Of a stretch of 64,000 bases of DNA, positions 36,963-50,089 are shown piece after piece. Within the stretch, counting starts at the first letter, position 1. Each line of letters opens with the position of its first letter. The stretch is from positions 11,178,522 through 11,242,521 of the forward strand of contig NC_067204.1 in the NCBI RefSeq assembly GCF_026262505.1, read 5' to 3'. A program made the position numbers and the translations under genes. The notes below the pieces were generated by a model, which was not told the origin of the DNA, ran no database searches, and saw nothing but the letters and a program-made list of their open reading frames with translations. This DNA is from Trichomonas vaginalis G3 (lineage: Eukaryota; Parabasalia; Trichomonadida; Trichomonadidae).

Positions 36963-37170
36963 CTATCGAAACGGTAAAAAGATAGAGTATGACGTATATA
37001 TTCTACGACCTTGTTCATTCATAAAAATACTAATTCTATCATAGGGAAAAAGTACTATCAGGTGTTTTTTATTGAATAGTTGTAAACTAAGCTTGTGATC
37101 ATTTAAATTTCGAACTACCGGATCTAAATTGTTTAATGTTTATTGAATAATATTCATCAACAAGAGGCAT
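36963..37170 (-). pseudogene. Small ORF divergent from the GTPase fragment (copy III)
   Basis: Starts MPLVDEYYSINI and closes early, as in copy I. Not recognised. Confidence 0.3.
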
Positions 37171-37230
37171 AATAATTGTAAATTTTCGTTGATTGTATTT
37201 CCGCTGAACCAACTTTTGACAAATTTTACA

Positions 37231-37403
37231 ATGAACGACGAAGAACTTTCACCGAGAATTATCGCCGTTGGTGATTCTGGTGTAGGTAAAACTAGTTTAA
37301 TTCATCGTATTAAGAGTGGCTCTTTCCTTGATCAGACGTTCCGACGATTGGAGCAGGAGTAAATCCAATAGATGTAGAAGTTGATGGAAAAGTTATTTCA
37401 TGA
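37231..37403 (+). pseudogene. Rab/Ras-family GTPase N-terminal fragment (copy III)
   Basis: MNDEELSPRIIAVGDSGVGK with the P-loop and SLIHRIKSGSFLDQT, then a shifted frame as in copy I. Only the first third of a Rab is present. Confidence 0.6.
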
Positions 37404-37484
37404 AGATATTATTTAATTTAATTTTATGCTTCGAAATATTATTCTTGATTTAATACTATGATTCGTATTTTAGGTAAATATTCG

Positions 37485-37865
37485 GACCTTGAACCCAAGA
37501 AGAGGAACTTCCTCAAAAATCGGATACTGATTGTTGAAAAAAGACTATAAAGCATGTTCTTTTAAGTCTATGTTACTTATCTGTGATGCCATAACTGAAC
37601 AGGCATCATAGAAGAACTCCCTCAACAATCAGATACTGATTGTTGAGGAAAGACTTAAAAGATTGCTCTTAGCATTCTTTGAAGTCTTTTGTTCCTCATC
37701 TTGGGCTCTATGTCTAAGCAAGAACCCAAACTGAGGAACAAAGTCGACAATCAGATACTGATTGTTAACAAAAAACTTCAGAGACCGTTCTTAACAGTCT
37801 TTGAAGTTTTCATACTATTTTCAGGTAGAGTATCTAAGCGAGTTCCCAAGAAGAGGAACTTTTAA
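37485..37865. repeat. Palindromic repeat cluster (copy III)
   Basis: Palindromes based on CAATCAGATACTGATTG at about 37516, 37625 and 37747, with long hairpin arms between them, as in copies I and II. Confidence 0.6.
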
Positions 37866-38071
37866 AAAATTTCGACCTTGAATCGAGAATTTTATTGGTA
37901 AACTCTTATTATTTATTTTATAATATCATGTAAATCTATTAATTTGACTCAATGTAGTCTTCAAAATTATACAATTGCGAATTAATGACTCTAATTTTTT
38001 GTGAATCTTCTAAATATCTCGTTTTTCGAATTTCGTATCGTAGTCGACATCTTCATACAATATATTTTTCT

Positions 38072-39020
38072 GCTCTGATTTACATTTCCGTGTTTATGAA
38101 TTTTTGTTCGAAATTTTTCGTATGCAATCTTGCATTAAAACTAAGTTTGTGATCTGCGACGATAGACCTCCTTTAATAATTTTTGCCGAATTTTTGGTGT
38201 CGATCTCGCGTCGAAATGCGAGGTTTTGTCCGATCAAACTGCGAAAAATGGCCAAAATTTGAGAGATAATTACAGGCGATGCCGGAGATAATGACTTAAT
38301 TGAGCAAATTCAAGCACGTACAACAGAGCAAATCAACCAAGTACACACAACAATGGCCGATTTACTTAACAACAGACTCGCTTCTCTACAAAAAGCTCTT
38401 GATATTGCGCTCATGCACACAACATCAGATAATGCACCAAAACTCAACGAAGTTTGGGCAGTTACATCTCAAAACAGAGCTGCTCTCGTCAATGCAATGA
38501 CAGAACAATCACTTTTATCAAGAAGAGTCGATGTTTTGCAGCAATTAATTGATAATTTGCAGCAAAATCCATCAAATCCTGAATCTCCGAACCGTCCAAT
38601 GCTTTCAAGCATCATGGCACATCAAACAGCAGCAACACGTGCAGGAATGTTGATTCCGTTAGACAACGACATTCGTGCAAAAGAACATCAAAAACTAGAA
38701 AAAACAGTTGACCATCTTGGCGGCCAAATCGATGCTGCTCTTCAAGATATCCTTCGAATCAAGAACGCCGTCAACAGGAATGAGAAAGATGTTAGAGATG
38801 TCGTACTCGCAATCATCGATGAATTCAAATTGATCAGAACAAACGCGAGTGGTTTAGAACATCTTCCTCCACTTAATTTGGCAACATGTGTCCCCAGTTT
38901 CTTCAATAATCCAAGCTTCACATTTGCACGTGTTGGTGGTGACGATGAATCACCAGATGAATCTGATAGATCTAGCTCTCTTCCAACAGGATCAGGCACA
39001 TCAACACTTGAAAGAATGAG
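38072..39020 (+). repeat. 7.63-kb repeat unit, copy IV (cut at 39020)
   Basis: It begins in phase with copy III and stops inside the coiled-coil gene, where Maverick 2 sequence starts. Confidence 0.85.
38353..39020 (+). pseudogene. Coiled-coil protein gene, 5' part (copy IV, cut by Maverick 2 sequence)
   Basis: Identical to the other copies up to STLERMR (about 222 residues), then joined directly to sequence from inside the Maverick ATPase gene. The frame runs on by chance to 39165. The acidic Ser-rich middle and the second coiled coil are missing. Confidence 0.8.
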
Positions 39021-39710
39021 GTTAAAGTTCCAGATAGCGAACTCATTGATTCTTCAACGATTACAGTTCGACGAAGAGAAAATATTATCTATTGTACGAG
39101 GTTCCATAGGAACACAGTCGAGGAATGCAAAAGACTTACAGAAGAGATGCGAAAGAATTATATGAACAAACACCATCTTTTGCTTACGTCCATACTCAGG
39201 GAGTTTACGAATATGAAACGACTTAACAACTACATTCTATTAAAACTTTCAAAATACCCCTTCAAAACAGTATCCTTCAAACACTTCGCTCGTTTGTGAA
39301 CGACTCTCGCCGGAAATTACAGGTTTAGTGTCAAAGCCTGACTCACCCATTAGCTAACATCAAATAACTAAAGTCAGACATTAAACCACTTAAACTGTAG
39401 CAATACGTTATGCAAACATGGCGTTTTCTTGCTTTAACATAAAAGTCTCATAATGACTTCGTCTATCTTTCAAAGGTTCCCTCCGCTATGATATTGAACT
39501 CATTTGGAAACAGTCAGGTATACGACATTACCTTTTGAAGAAAATTGGGAAGCATATAAGTCTCTCATCTCTCCTCGTTCATACCTTGAGATTCATATAC
39601 ATAACCTACATACCATTAACAGGTGCAAGGAAATTCATAGCGAGCTGCTGTCCATCAGGCTGGAGACCGACAAGAGCAATGATGGGTTTTTTACAGAATA
39701 ATCATTCATG
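39021..39710 (+). pseudogene. Maverick 2 packaging ATPase, 3' part, broken
   Basis: Colinear with 11350-11915 of Maverick 1, including the region of Walker B and the segment EIWEAYKSLISPRSYLEIHI. The Walker A part is missing because the element starts inside the gene. Many breaks. Confidence 0.7.
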
Positions 39711-41039
39711 CTTAATTTAACTGGGAGCTCGAGAGGTAAGATCCCAAATTCCTGCACTACTCTTGATCCCCATAGTCTGAGTTAATAACATTCTGTGCTG
39801 GCTAGTCATTCATGATTCACGATGAGTACAGGACGGCGATGGCCATTTCCTTACCAGCATCGCCTGTGACGCCCAATGTATACGGGATGAACAGTTCGCT
39901 GCAGCCTTGTTAAGGCTTCTTCGTGAGGACTATGCGTTAGAATGATTAGTGTTCTTGTATGAGGCGTATTTCAGCGCCGATCTGAAAGATGCAAGAATCC
40001 TGTCTATAAACTTTCTGTCAAGTACTTTGTAATGTGTTTGAAACCTGCTAGGAGAGCCATTCATATGACATGAATCTCTATTTACTAAGGGGGCTCCCAC
40101 CCTTTGGATCATATTCTGCTCTTCCTTAGCTCTTTTGTTGCAGGGTAGTTCTACAAGGTCTTTATTGACACAGCTCCTGTCTCAGTGAATTCAACAATAT
40201 TTTCTAATTCGTATAGCGTTTTACATTCAAAGACCTTGTCGAGTATTACTTGTTCATTTGCACAATACAATATATAAGGTTTTATGTATTCTATATGGAA
40301 ATGAAGAAGCAAAAATACCAATTCATTAAGGCTGGGTGCTCAGTGTAAATGTTCCATCATTGAATCGACCTTATCAATGTAGTGACTCGACGAAACGACA
40401 AACACTATTGGTCATAAAGAGACTATAGGATCAAGAAGTGTTCTCTAAAAGAAAAAAGAACCAGATTACTTCAAAGTCGGTGAACTTTTATATATCACAG
40501 GTTTCAACACGCTACGCTCAGCATCAGATGTTTATACTTACAGAGTATACGCCACATGCACTGAGAGGCTCAAATGTCTTTCCCAAGAGATAGCCAACTG
40601 ACAACCCTTACATAAATGTTCAAGAGCATATTCCTTCAGATTACGTCAGACCAATATACCTTCTCAGCTTCTTTCAGTTATATTGTCCAAACATAATGTA
40701 TTTACTCTAAAAGAGCGATAAGAAAGCTTTATAAATCTTATAAGTAAGTAACCAAAGTAATTCTAAACAAAGGAGGACCTTTGAAATGTTATAGTCACGA
40801 ATAAAAGGAAAGCAATGTGTCATTTGACTATCTCTGACCCTGAAATCGAATGCCTCGTGGCAAACGCCAATATTCATCGAAAATAGGTAAAATCCGCCCA
40901 TCAATTGGAAACACCTCGAAGGAACTACAGGGAGTGAAAGATTTAAGTTATAAATATTCGAACAATATACAAAACTTTCAACAGAAATATAAACTGTTTG
41001 TTTGAAAATAATGTTTTAGTTAATTAAAAAGCAGTTCAG
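39711..41039. pseudogene. Maverick 2 genes matching 11939-13018, broken
   Basis: A stretch matching the gene at 11939-12383 (minus) is visible at about 40090-40340, and the gene at 12482-13018 (plus) at about 40430-41035. The palindromic insert of Maverick 1 is absent at about 40470-40520. The part 39711-40080 has no clear counterpart. Many breaks. Confidence 0.5.
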
Positions 41040-41047
41040 GAGGGCTC

Positions 41048-41085
41048 TTTGAGCCATCTTGGCGCTTTGCGCCGTCATCAAAAAA
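41048..41085. repeat. Small palindromic element after the gene end
   Basis: GGCTC-TTT-GAGCC followed by GGCGC-TTT-GCGCC: two adjacent hairpins. A relative sits at 12508-12552 in a different place in Maverick 1. Confidence 0.5.
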
Positions 41086-41094
41086 AAATTTCAA

Positions 41095-42212
41095 AGTTAG
41101 CAATTTGTAATATCTATCCAAAAACTTCTTCAACAGTATCGGAACTCATCTTCAATTAATGCAGAACCTAAATCTTATGACTTGGTGCAGTTTTCACTAA
41201 CACAATATTTTTCCTGTTCTCTTGACTGACCTAACTAATTCAATTGTTTCATCAAAACAGCAAACACCCAAAGTTCATGACCTAATACATGGCCAATTCA
41301 AGACTTTATATTTTTAGCTCTGAGTTTCCTCTTGTAAAGCTGTGTGCATTTAATATTTCCTAAAAAAGTCAACTTCAACAACAGTCATGCTCGCACTGGT
41401 GCCTTCAGTCTACAGGCTCTCTCCTTGAAAGTCAACAAAGTCTGAATTGCCATGTCTTATCAAATCCCTATGAGGATAAATGGCGTGTTCTGGTTGAACC
41501 ATTTTACCTAATGAGTTTGCTCTATGACAGGACTACAGGAACGTTGGAATGAACCTGGGAAGGACCGTAGGATTTGGGAGAACTCTTAGTGGCAATGAAC
41601 TAGGAATTGGTAGTAAGTTATATTCTAGCAAGAATTCGCTGTTACTATTAACCTCCTGAATGGCCCTAAATTTACGCTATATTAGAAACTCAGATGTCAA
41701 CAATTACATAACATACGTAGTGGAAACAGATTATCCATCTCAAAACGTTGTTGTCAACACCTTTCAAAGGAAATGTCAATAGGGGTAATGCTCCCAGAAA
41801 GCAATTGAACTCTATGACTCATTCTGGTATCTGATTAAACTCTTTCGCATAAACTGAACTTCAAAACTCCTGCAATAAGTTTTAACATCATTAAGTTTTC
41901 ATCCGTTTCCTTGTTTATTGTAATACTTTATGCGAGCAGCATTTAAAACAACTCCACAGCTAAATAGGTTTCCATCTTATAGTCCTACATTATTGTGAAA
42001 TCTGTAATTTCTGCTTCTTTCCATCTATTTCGAAAGTCATGAAATCTGTTTTCATCTGTTTTATAACGATATGAGCGATAGTATTGAAGTCAACCATTTT
42101 CTGAATGCAAGCGCCTCATTCTTTAGACCTAAGTTTGTTTGTAGCTTTACTGTCCCGTATTCGTCTTGTCCTCGTACTTGTGCAATAGACACAACATTTT
42201 ATTCTCATGTAA
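41095..42212 (-). pseudogene. Maverick 2 genes matching 13015-14021, broken
   Basis: Three minus-strand genes follow as in Maverick 1: the 89-aa protein (about 41095-41350, without the palindromic insert), the 163-aa structural type (about 41340-41900) and the small structural gene (about 41910-42210). Many breaks. Confidence 0.55.
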
Positions 42213-42229
42213 AAATATGAAGTATACAC

Positions 42230-45200
42230 AGGCTGCATATGCGTATGAAGCTTGACAGAGCTAAACGTTTATATTTGGTCAATACCGCCTCTCAACACTA
42301 CGTGACAGTACACTAGAGTTGTTAATCTAGCTGTTGAGTCAAGGAGAGGACGACGTGACATATTTAGTACGGTGAAAGCAAATGACAGTAACAGATCGGT
42401 ATAAGAACCTTAGCAATAACGCCTTTGAGAGCGCAGATCGGCTGTCTTAATTGTTAATCCTCGCAACGATGTTATCCTCTAATGTTAAGTTGATACACAT
42501 CTGATGAGCAGAGGGTGCGTACGGTTATAGTTAAATTAGCCTGCTCGAGTAAAAACGAGGTAATAACAACAGTATATAGGAATCTGGTGTTATGCGAAGC
42601 ATATCAGAATATGATGGTTGAATCAATAACCCAAAAGATTCGATTCGCAAGGCCGACAAGTAACGAGCACACTAGGAATGGATCAATGCCCTTTTAATTA
42701 AGGACGGTGAAATCGCTAAAGAGTATCCCGGATTCAAACCGTGTTACAACATGCTGCTTCAGAGATCGCCAACCAATGATACTTAACAGGAAATAAGCAT
42801 TTTAAGCCGAATATGCTCTTTCAATAATCAGTACCTAACAGGAGTGACGATAATGAATCGATTAACCATAGCTATAGGGGGTGATACAGAATGCTAAACG
42901 AAGAGTTAATCAAAAACGAGACAACATTATCTACGTCACTTAAATGATTTAATGACTTAAAGGGGTGTCATTCGAGGACTAGTAAGTATTGCCTTTGCGT
43001 AATTCGTGCACAAACTACAGGATTTAGAATCGAACACTCGAGCGCGGTCGTTTGCAGATGTCAGGCTATTATAGTGATTATTGCTTTCCGAAACATCTGA
43101 CGGTGGGGATCGGGAGATTCTACTGCTGAATTGGGGTCTTGTATCACGGAGGGATTCAAGTACGCAGTAACTGTCTCTGTCACGGATAAATCGCCTAGAG
43201 ATGAGCAATTTAATTGTATATGCGCGACGTTCTAACATACAATGAATGATGACTAGTTCAGTTTAGATTACTCATATCCACCTGTGAGATAGACGAATAT
43301 AATTTCCAATTGCGATTAGATAGTCTGAGTACTGTGCACGATATGCTTCTGCAGAGGTGCAAGCCAGAAAGACACTATCGAATAACAGCGGTGTATGAAA
43401 TAAAAGCATCAACGAGAAATTGAAAGTTGCGATTTAACTTTTGACGGTGATAGTTTCGTTAATGACATTAACATCAGGGAAAAACAATATTTCACGAATG
43501 AATATTTGCTAAAAATCTCATGTTAGTGAAGGTGTCCGTTGAAATTGAAAAAGAAGCGGTGGAATTAAGTTCGATCCACTGAATTTCATTTTCAGCTTAA
43601 GCGAATGCATGACGCGAATAAAGGTTTCTGCTGAATGGACGAACTATAACAGAGTAAATAAATTGCAATATGGAACGTTGTTTTGGGGTCAAAAAGCGGC
43701 GGTGAGCTTGTAAATGCTGCAAGAAAACTTAGGTTGAAACAGGGAAATTTTGTAGATGGTTTAAAAAGACTTGTTTCAAAATGGTTTTAAACAACACAAG
43801 AAATTATTTAGTATACCGTACATAACGGACGGATTTCGAACAGAATAGCAAACAAACCCTCCGGTTATGGCTGCGTTGAATGATGGTTAGAGATACTAAA
43901 ACACGTAAAACGAACCGGGAACGAAAGAACATGAAACACAGATACTGGTCGGGTTATTCGAACATTAAAAACGTGTATCCTGAAACTTATTGATCTTTAT
44001 TTAGAGGAGTTTTAATGATTCAATTTCAAAACATTCTATAACCTCGATGAAGAGAAAAATTAACAGATTATATATATCGTCATTAATTGCAAGAATTAAG
44101 ATGAAGAGAATAAATATATATATAGCGAATTGGTGATAATTCATGAATGTCAGCGATGTAATGATGAAAAGAAAATTTTGAACTCATTATTTTACAAAAC
44201 CGAAAACAGAATATAGTCTTTAAATGGACCGTATACCGAATTAATGAAAAGCTTAATGATAATAAAGTTTCTGGCGGAAGAGTTGAATTAGAAGTGAATG
44301 ATGATTATGAGAAATTAAGCCGAAAAAGGCAGACAAAAACTGAGCTTTTAGCTCTGAGTGAATAAAGCAAGAGAAACCACAACTTCATTTATATAACTTC
44401 AGACGAACAGATTATAACGGGACTACCAATGTGATATTTAACACCGAAGTGATTGAAGCGAAGACAAAAACTGGTTAATCGAACGGAGTAGAAATCATAC
44501 AATACATCGTGCTAAAGGTTAATGACACTAAGCTGTAAATTTTGTACAGTATGATTGAAGCTAAAGCAGCCAGAAGCATTTGGTTATGACCGGTGAAATT
44601 ATATGCCTCTACTTCAATGTTAAACGGTGTATTCAGTTGAAACCAAGATTACTTTGAGAGTTAAGGCAAAAATAACGTTTGAAGATGCCTATTAAAAGTA
44701 AAGCTGACAAAGTTGAACTCGAAGCAATGAACAAAGTTTGAAATTCATAAACACAACATTCCGATTATAAATGAAACTTCAAGCTACAATTAAGACAGTA
44801 AGAGCCTATATAGAACCATACACATGGAATCCATCACTACTGTTAGAGCAGACGACATAATTATTGGAAAACTATACCCTTGTTCAAGTGCACCTTTAGA
44901 GAATCAAGTACAAGCGTAAAAGTACACCTCAAACAATTTAGATAACAGATGTATGAACATTGAAGGTCAATGCCAGAAACTTTGAAGCATACGAACTACC
45001 TCAATGTTAGATAAGAAAGCAGACAAAACTTAATGTAATGACAATTATACAAAGAAGTCGGAAGTAAATCTGACGCTTAATTGGAAAAGCCGACAAGAAA
45101 CCATACACATGAAGAATTTCAAAACATCAAGATTAAAGAAATTAAAGCATGGGCATTCGAAATAGTACAAAAACAGGAAAGAAAACGGTGCAACTGTACA

Positions 45201-45835
45201 AGAAACAAAGAATTTATCCTCACATACTTTTCCTAATGGGTTTAAATAACAAACAAGTATAAATATTGTAGAAGGCAATAAAGGCTATAAAACGTTAACA
45301 ATGAACTTCTAACAATGAAGCCCAGATTCTTCAACCCAATATTATTCTGTTTGGTTCTATTTTATACGTCAATGAATTCAACAAATCCAGCCACAGTTCT
45401 GGGGCTTTTGGTACGTGGCAGCAATTGTAGACAAATTCTTATACTGTGCTAACTCTCTCAAAGCAAACAGGGGGTTCGAAGAAAATTACTGAAGCAAACT
45501 TAAACCTGTCGCACACTCATCAGCAGAACGACAAACTTTTTCTGGCGACCATAGAACTCATCTACGAGACCACCCATTATAACCAACTCCAGAATATAAA
45601 GCTGGCATGATGTTTAAATCTCCCTCTTTAACAATTCAGCACAAAAGACTTTTCGAGACAAACTGAACCAGGAGGAAATCATGTCCATACTTTTCAACAA
45701 CAAATCAAACAGGGAGAAGTGGAGCAGACATATGCCACCTTTATATGACGGTTTAAATGGCAATGGGTGTAGAACGGCCCTGGAAAGTCCTGAGCTCCAA
45801 AGAGCGAACAGCATGAAAATTACTAAAGTTTACCT
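42230..45835 (+). pseudogene. Maverick 2 long tail-fibre-like gene, broken
   Basis: It starts like the gene at 14039 (AAYAYEA region). The middle encodes repeats with KADKVELE, KADKT and KTHT-type pieces typical of phage fibre stalks. Toward the end come GTWQQIVDKF, CANS, LNLSHTHQQ and a late HTHFF-like stretch, which fit the phage tail-collar domain. About 3.6 kb, many breaks. The 42300-43380 part matches Maverick 1 only in patches. Confidence 0.55.
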
Positions 45836-45879
45836 TTGACATAATGAGCTTGAACAAGAAAGTATTCGAACAACATCCA

Positions 45880-46800
45880 TGTGAGGTCATTTAAGAAGTT
45901 CAATGAAGCTGCAAAAGAGTTGGGGATTTACTAACAGAGCTGAGAGGTGAAAAGTTTCTTTGAAAAAATTTTACATGTCCAAACAAAAAATAAACCCTTA
46001 CAAGACTACTTTTAACACAATTTACTCGCACACTGCGACGCATACCATTTGAACCTACTCGTTCAGAAGTAAGAAAGGAGGACATAAACCCAGTTCTCAT
46101 CTTCATTAATGTTAACACTCGTAAAGCATATGCATATCCAATAGGAATATAAGGAAACTCTTGACAGTGTTAAAGTTTTTACAAAAGTTGTAGCCAGAAC
46201 ATAGCCCAAGTACTTTTAACATCAGACCCAAGACAGTGCATACCTAGCAATGAAATCAACAGATTCTCATTAAGCCATAACATAAACTCACTACACACTT
46301 GAATAGACCATAACCATAACATCACTCGGCATCATAAAACCGCTTCATAAAGAACGCTCAGAGATTTAAACCAAGAGCGAAGACTTACTGAAGAACAATG
46401 AAACATTTTTCTCGAAGTATATAATTCCTCAACACATTTTAAACAGGACATACACCAAATTCAATGACACAACAACAAGAAGACAAAGTATATACAAAAG
46501 AAACGAAGCCCAAACACAAAATAATCAGAAATTCAACACAATTTAACCCTCATTCCTGGTACAAAAGTTCGTGTAGTGTCTTGACGACAAACCGTTGACA
46601 AAAGAAACGTTGTTAGGTTAAGTAGAAACTATTATATCGTAGACTCTACGAGGTAATGGATATCTTAATAAAAAGCTGCTGACGACTGCCTATTGCGTTT
46701 ACCACTCGTCACAAATTAGTCGAAAGTAGTAATGGCAAACTTGCTAGAAACCATTGACGAAGCAAAGCGGAGGGTGGTGTATTGAAATTACTTGGCTACA
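45880..46800 (+). pseudogene. Maverick 2 rve-type integrase, broken
   Basis: Pieces seen in order are NVNTRKAYAYPI (strand after the first catalytic region), a TSDP stretch, a DHNHN stretch followed by FIKTLRDLNQER, and LIPGTKVRVV in the C-terminal domain. They line up with YWLIFVGQNTRYCEAIPL, LTSDCE, DQNHSALG and KILRDL of the integrase at 17875-18832. It directly follows the fibre gene on the same strand, unlike in Maverick 1. Many breaks. Confidence 0.55.
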
Positions 46801-48255
46801 ACATAAACGAGACACTTATAAGTAAGATATGAAGGAGGCGTGTGAAGATCGTCTATAGGCTCTAAGAAACTTGAGAGAGTCAAAGCCCACACATCTGGGA
46901 ACCATTAGAGCGGGAGTACTGGAAAGACTCGTGAAAAGATAAGCCAGAAAGAATAAGAAAACTCTTCCTAAACTTTTCATTAGATGTAAATCAGACATGA
47001 TTGAGAACAGTCATGTATTATTTAATGGTACCATTTATTTTGATCATAGAATTCTACCACAGAAAATCATACATTTTATGCGTGAAGAGGATGAAGATCA
47101 CTCACCGATCGTTTTTACTTGTTCACCTGTTTTTCTTTCACCCCTCACGAATTTTCATGAATTTCTTAAGATAGAAAAAAATTAGAGTTAGTTTTATAAA
47201 ATTAATGTTTTTTTTTATTTTGTATAAAAGATAATGATTCAACAATCGGACACACAACAAAACAATTCAAGCCACAACCTACAGCAACCACCACTCGTTA
47301 GTCATGAAATCGCTACAGTCAAAATGTTGGGTAGAGACTGAAAAGCTTTATTTCCTTCTTCATATATTTTGAAAACAGAACTCCAGAAGATAAAGCAAGA
47401 CTTTAACAAGTAAATTTGACATAGTGCCGAAAGATTGAAACAAAGAACAGTATCTTTATGAAATGCACGGACATTTTGACACATTTACCCAAATTGCCTG
47501 AAATTCCCAACGCAAAAACTAACTTTCCTGATTTCGGACGAAATAGAAGTGAAACCCAACTGACTCAGTAGAAATAAAAGAAATTCATACGTAAAGTAAA
47601 TTAATGAGTTCTAGGAATATCATTGCAAACATAAAAGTTTGGACAAGATTGCGACATGGTTTATAAAAATACTTTCTGACATATATAATCGGTGGAGTTT
47701 TAAGACTTACGATAAACTTTGTTTATTAGTTTCAAAATGTGTTTTAGGGAAATAAAGAAGATAAAGAATAGAAAGGTAAGGTTGGCAATGAACAGTTAAA
47801 ACCAACACTTTTGAGTTAAAAGAAAACCATCTGACGCCTTAAGTTGTCCTAGCCTGTTTTATTTCAAAATGTAATAATCGACACAAAGAATGAATCCGCA
47901 ATGTTCAAAATGTAGAAGCAGCAATAAAGAAAAATAATAACATACTCAAGTCAAAGAATAGAAAGAATGCGAAACGACTATGGCAGACTTAAAGAAAGAA
48001 GCAGAAACAGCCGCATGAAGATAAATGGATGAGTTGAGCATTTCTGAACAAAAACTATCCAACTAGAAGAGATTTCCCTTCTGTCGCTGACACGAATGAA
48101 ACGAGAAGAAAATCATTATTATCACGGAGACTTTCCCGGACATATTAAACATGTCGATGGTAACTAAAAGAAGAAATTTGAAAGCTAACGAAGTGCTGGT
48201 GTCAGGATTCCTCAAGATACTGACTACTATTTGATCGTACAGTTCATAACGCTTT
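46801..48255. other. Maverick 2 region with unassigned genes
   Basis: An open stretch at about 46997-47185 (+) encodes MIENSHVLFNGTIYFDHRIL. Another plus-strand gene begins at about 47233 with MIQQSDTQQNNSSHNLQQPP and seems to end near 48260 after YYHGDFPGHIKHVDGN. Neither is recognised. Many breaks. Confidence 0.35.
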
Positions 48256-48365
48256 GTGAAAAAAAATAGGCGAAAAGAGGTGAAAAATTAGGTTTGAAAA
48301 AAAGGTGAAGATCTCACCTCGTCTCACCTAAAAATTATTTTTATTGATTTCAGACAAAATAATGA
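48256..48365. promoter_or_regulatory. GGTGA control region, Maverick 2 copy a
   Basis: GAGGTGAAAAATTAGG, AAGGTGAAGATCTCACC and CTCACCTAAAAATT repeat the inverted GGTGA pattern seen at 9340-9445. It lies between two gene blocks. Confidence 0.45.
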
Positions 48366-48429
48366 AATTTCATTAGTTAGAAAAATAACGCTAATTTTAT
48401 TTTTATTTATTTTTATTTATTTTGTTATG

Positions 48430-49870
48430 TAAAGACAGTAATGAACAATACCACTTGAGTTTGAAACAGTTAGAAAGATAGACAATGACACCAAAGTGGT
48501 TAAATAGGTGATTTAAAACGTAAGATATCAAAGAATACAACAATATTCTTTGCTCAGACATTATAGATCATCCATGCTGGAAAGAAAACAAACGACCTGG
48601 TTAGAAAATGGCTTCAACTCAGAAAATTTTGACAAGAAATCCATGAGCTTATGATATCAAGTAGCATTTTCATGGAACAACGAGCATATCTGTATAGACA
48701 AAAGTTCCTTATACCAATAGTTTTGTTATGGTAAGACCACCCAGTTGTTTGGATATAACTTTCAATAACATATGTTATGGTCGATAACGCAGCGGTTGCA
48801 TGATCTGTCGACTGCAGTGAATGGCTTACTTTACATCGTTCAGAACCCGAAGAACTCAACACAGAAAAGATATAAGAATTAGGAAGGACATATAAATAAC
48901 TCAAAGATATGACAGTAACAGTCAAATAGAGTCAAGGTTGTGTTTGTTTAATGATATGAAGAGCCTGCTGAAACAGAACTGCTTGAAGTTTTTGAAGAAA
49001 AAATGTATGGTGCTCCCACGAAGGTAAAGAAACGTGTTGAAAGTAGATGAGATAAGATAAAGCCTATAAAATTATTTGACAGAAGTGCTGAAAATTACAT
49101 GTAAAGCGTTTATTTTTGGTCTTTTGTGAAAGTCAGAAAATAAAGTTACGTTTTTATTTTTTATTTATTTTTTTAATACTATGTTTGTAAGACAGTAATG
49201 TCAACACAGAGAACACAACCAACTGCTATCGTCATGAAGCCATAAAATGAATGAATACGAGTACATACGAGTAAACAAATCAGTTACGTCCTCATTCGTT
49301 CAGTCAAAAGATGACATGTACCAAATGCAAAGATGGAATGAATGCTCTTTTCGTTTCTAGCAAAGCAAGCATATGCATTGTTTGAACAACAACAGACAAA
49401 AGAACTTTTTTAGAAAGAAATTCTCCTCATGATCGATGCTTCCTTCGGAAAACCGAGAAAGAGATTTCCCGTATGAAAATCGCAAAGATGTTGGCTCCTG
49501 GTTTGAAAAGGTTATTTATGTTCATAACTGTATATAGTAAAACGCTTGTAGCAATATGGGCTTTTCAACCTCGTTAATGCTTGTTATATTTTCATGATGT
49601 TAGATCGAAACTATATATGAAGCAGAACGTGGAGAGATGGAAAAGAAACTTTCATGGCAATAGATGAAGTCATGAATCCAAAGACAAAAGCACTATCAGA
49701 AAAGAATACCAACGTTCAGTACAAAAGGAAAAGGAAAAGAGTTTATAGGTATAGTGATTATACTGAAGAATTGGAGAAAGAAGAAGATAAAGATATGGTT
49801 ATGTTGCCATTTAGTCAGAAGAAACAACAAGAGCTTTTATGACTTAGCTAAAATATAATACAAATCTGAC
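48430..49870 (+). other. Maverick 2 region with two unassigned genes
   Basis: One plus-strand gene seems to run from about 48440 to 49110 and another from about 49200 (MSTQRTQPTAIVMK) to 49850. The end of the latter is Lys/Arg/Glu-rich with KRKRKRVYRYSDYTEELEKE. No family recognised; many breaks. Confidence 0.3.
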
Positions 49871-50089
49871 AAGAAAATGGTTTTCTATCGTTTAAAACTT
49901 AACCGATTTCAATGACACCGAATGAGCAAATAAAGGAAATTGTACAAGAATGACTCTTCCTACACAACAACCTATATCATCAAAGTCTGGCACAATTACT
50001 TACATTCATAGAGAAGACTTAACCATTATGAAGGAACAATAGTAACAGAATATTTCGATAAACTTCAAAAGGAAGAATGAGCACGAAAA

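Larger units (their letters stand above)
30443..38071 (+). repeat. 7.63-kb repeat unit, copy III (plus orientation)
   Basis: A full period of 7629 bases directly following copy II head to tail, with the same gene order. It is the cleanest copy: the 271-aa gene is intact and the membrane-protein gene has only one frame change. Confidence 0.9.

Noticed and set aside
42957-43238. 93-codon minus-strand frame in Maverick 2
   Set aside because: It lies antisense to the fibre gene region in noisy sequence and has no motif.
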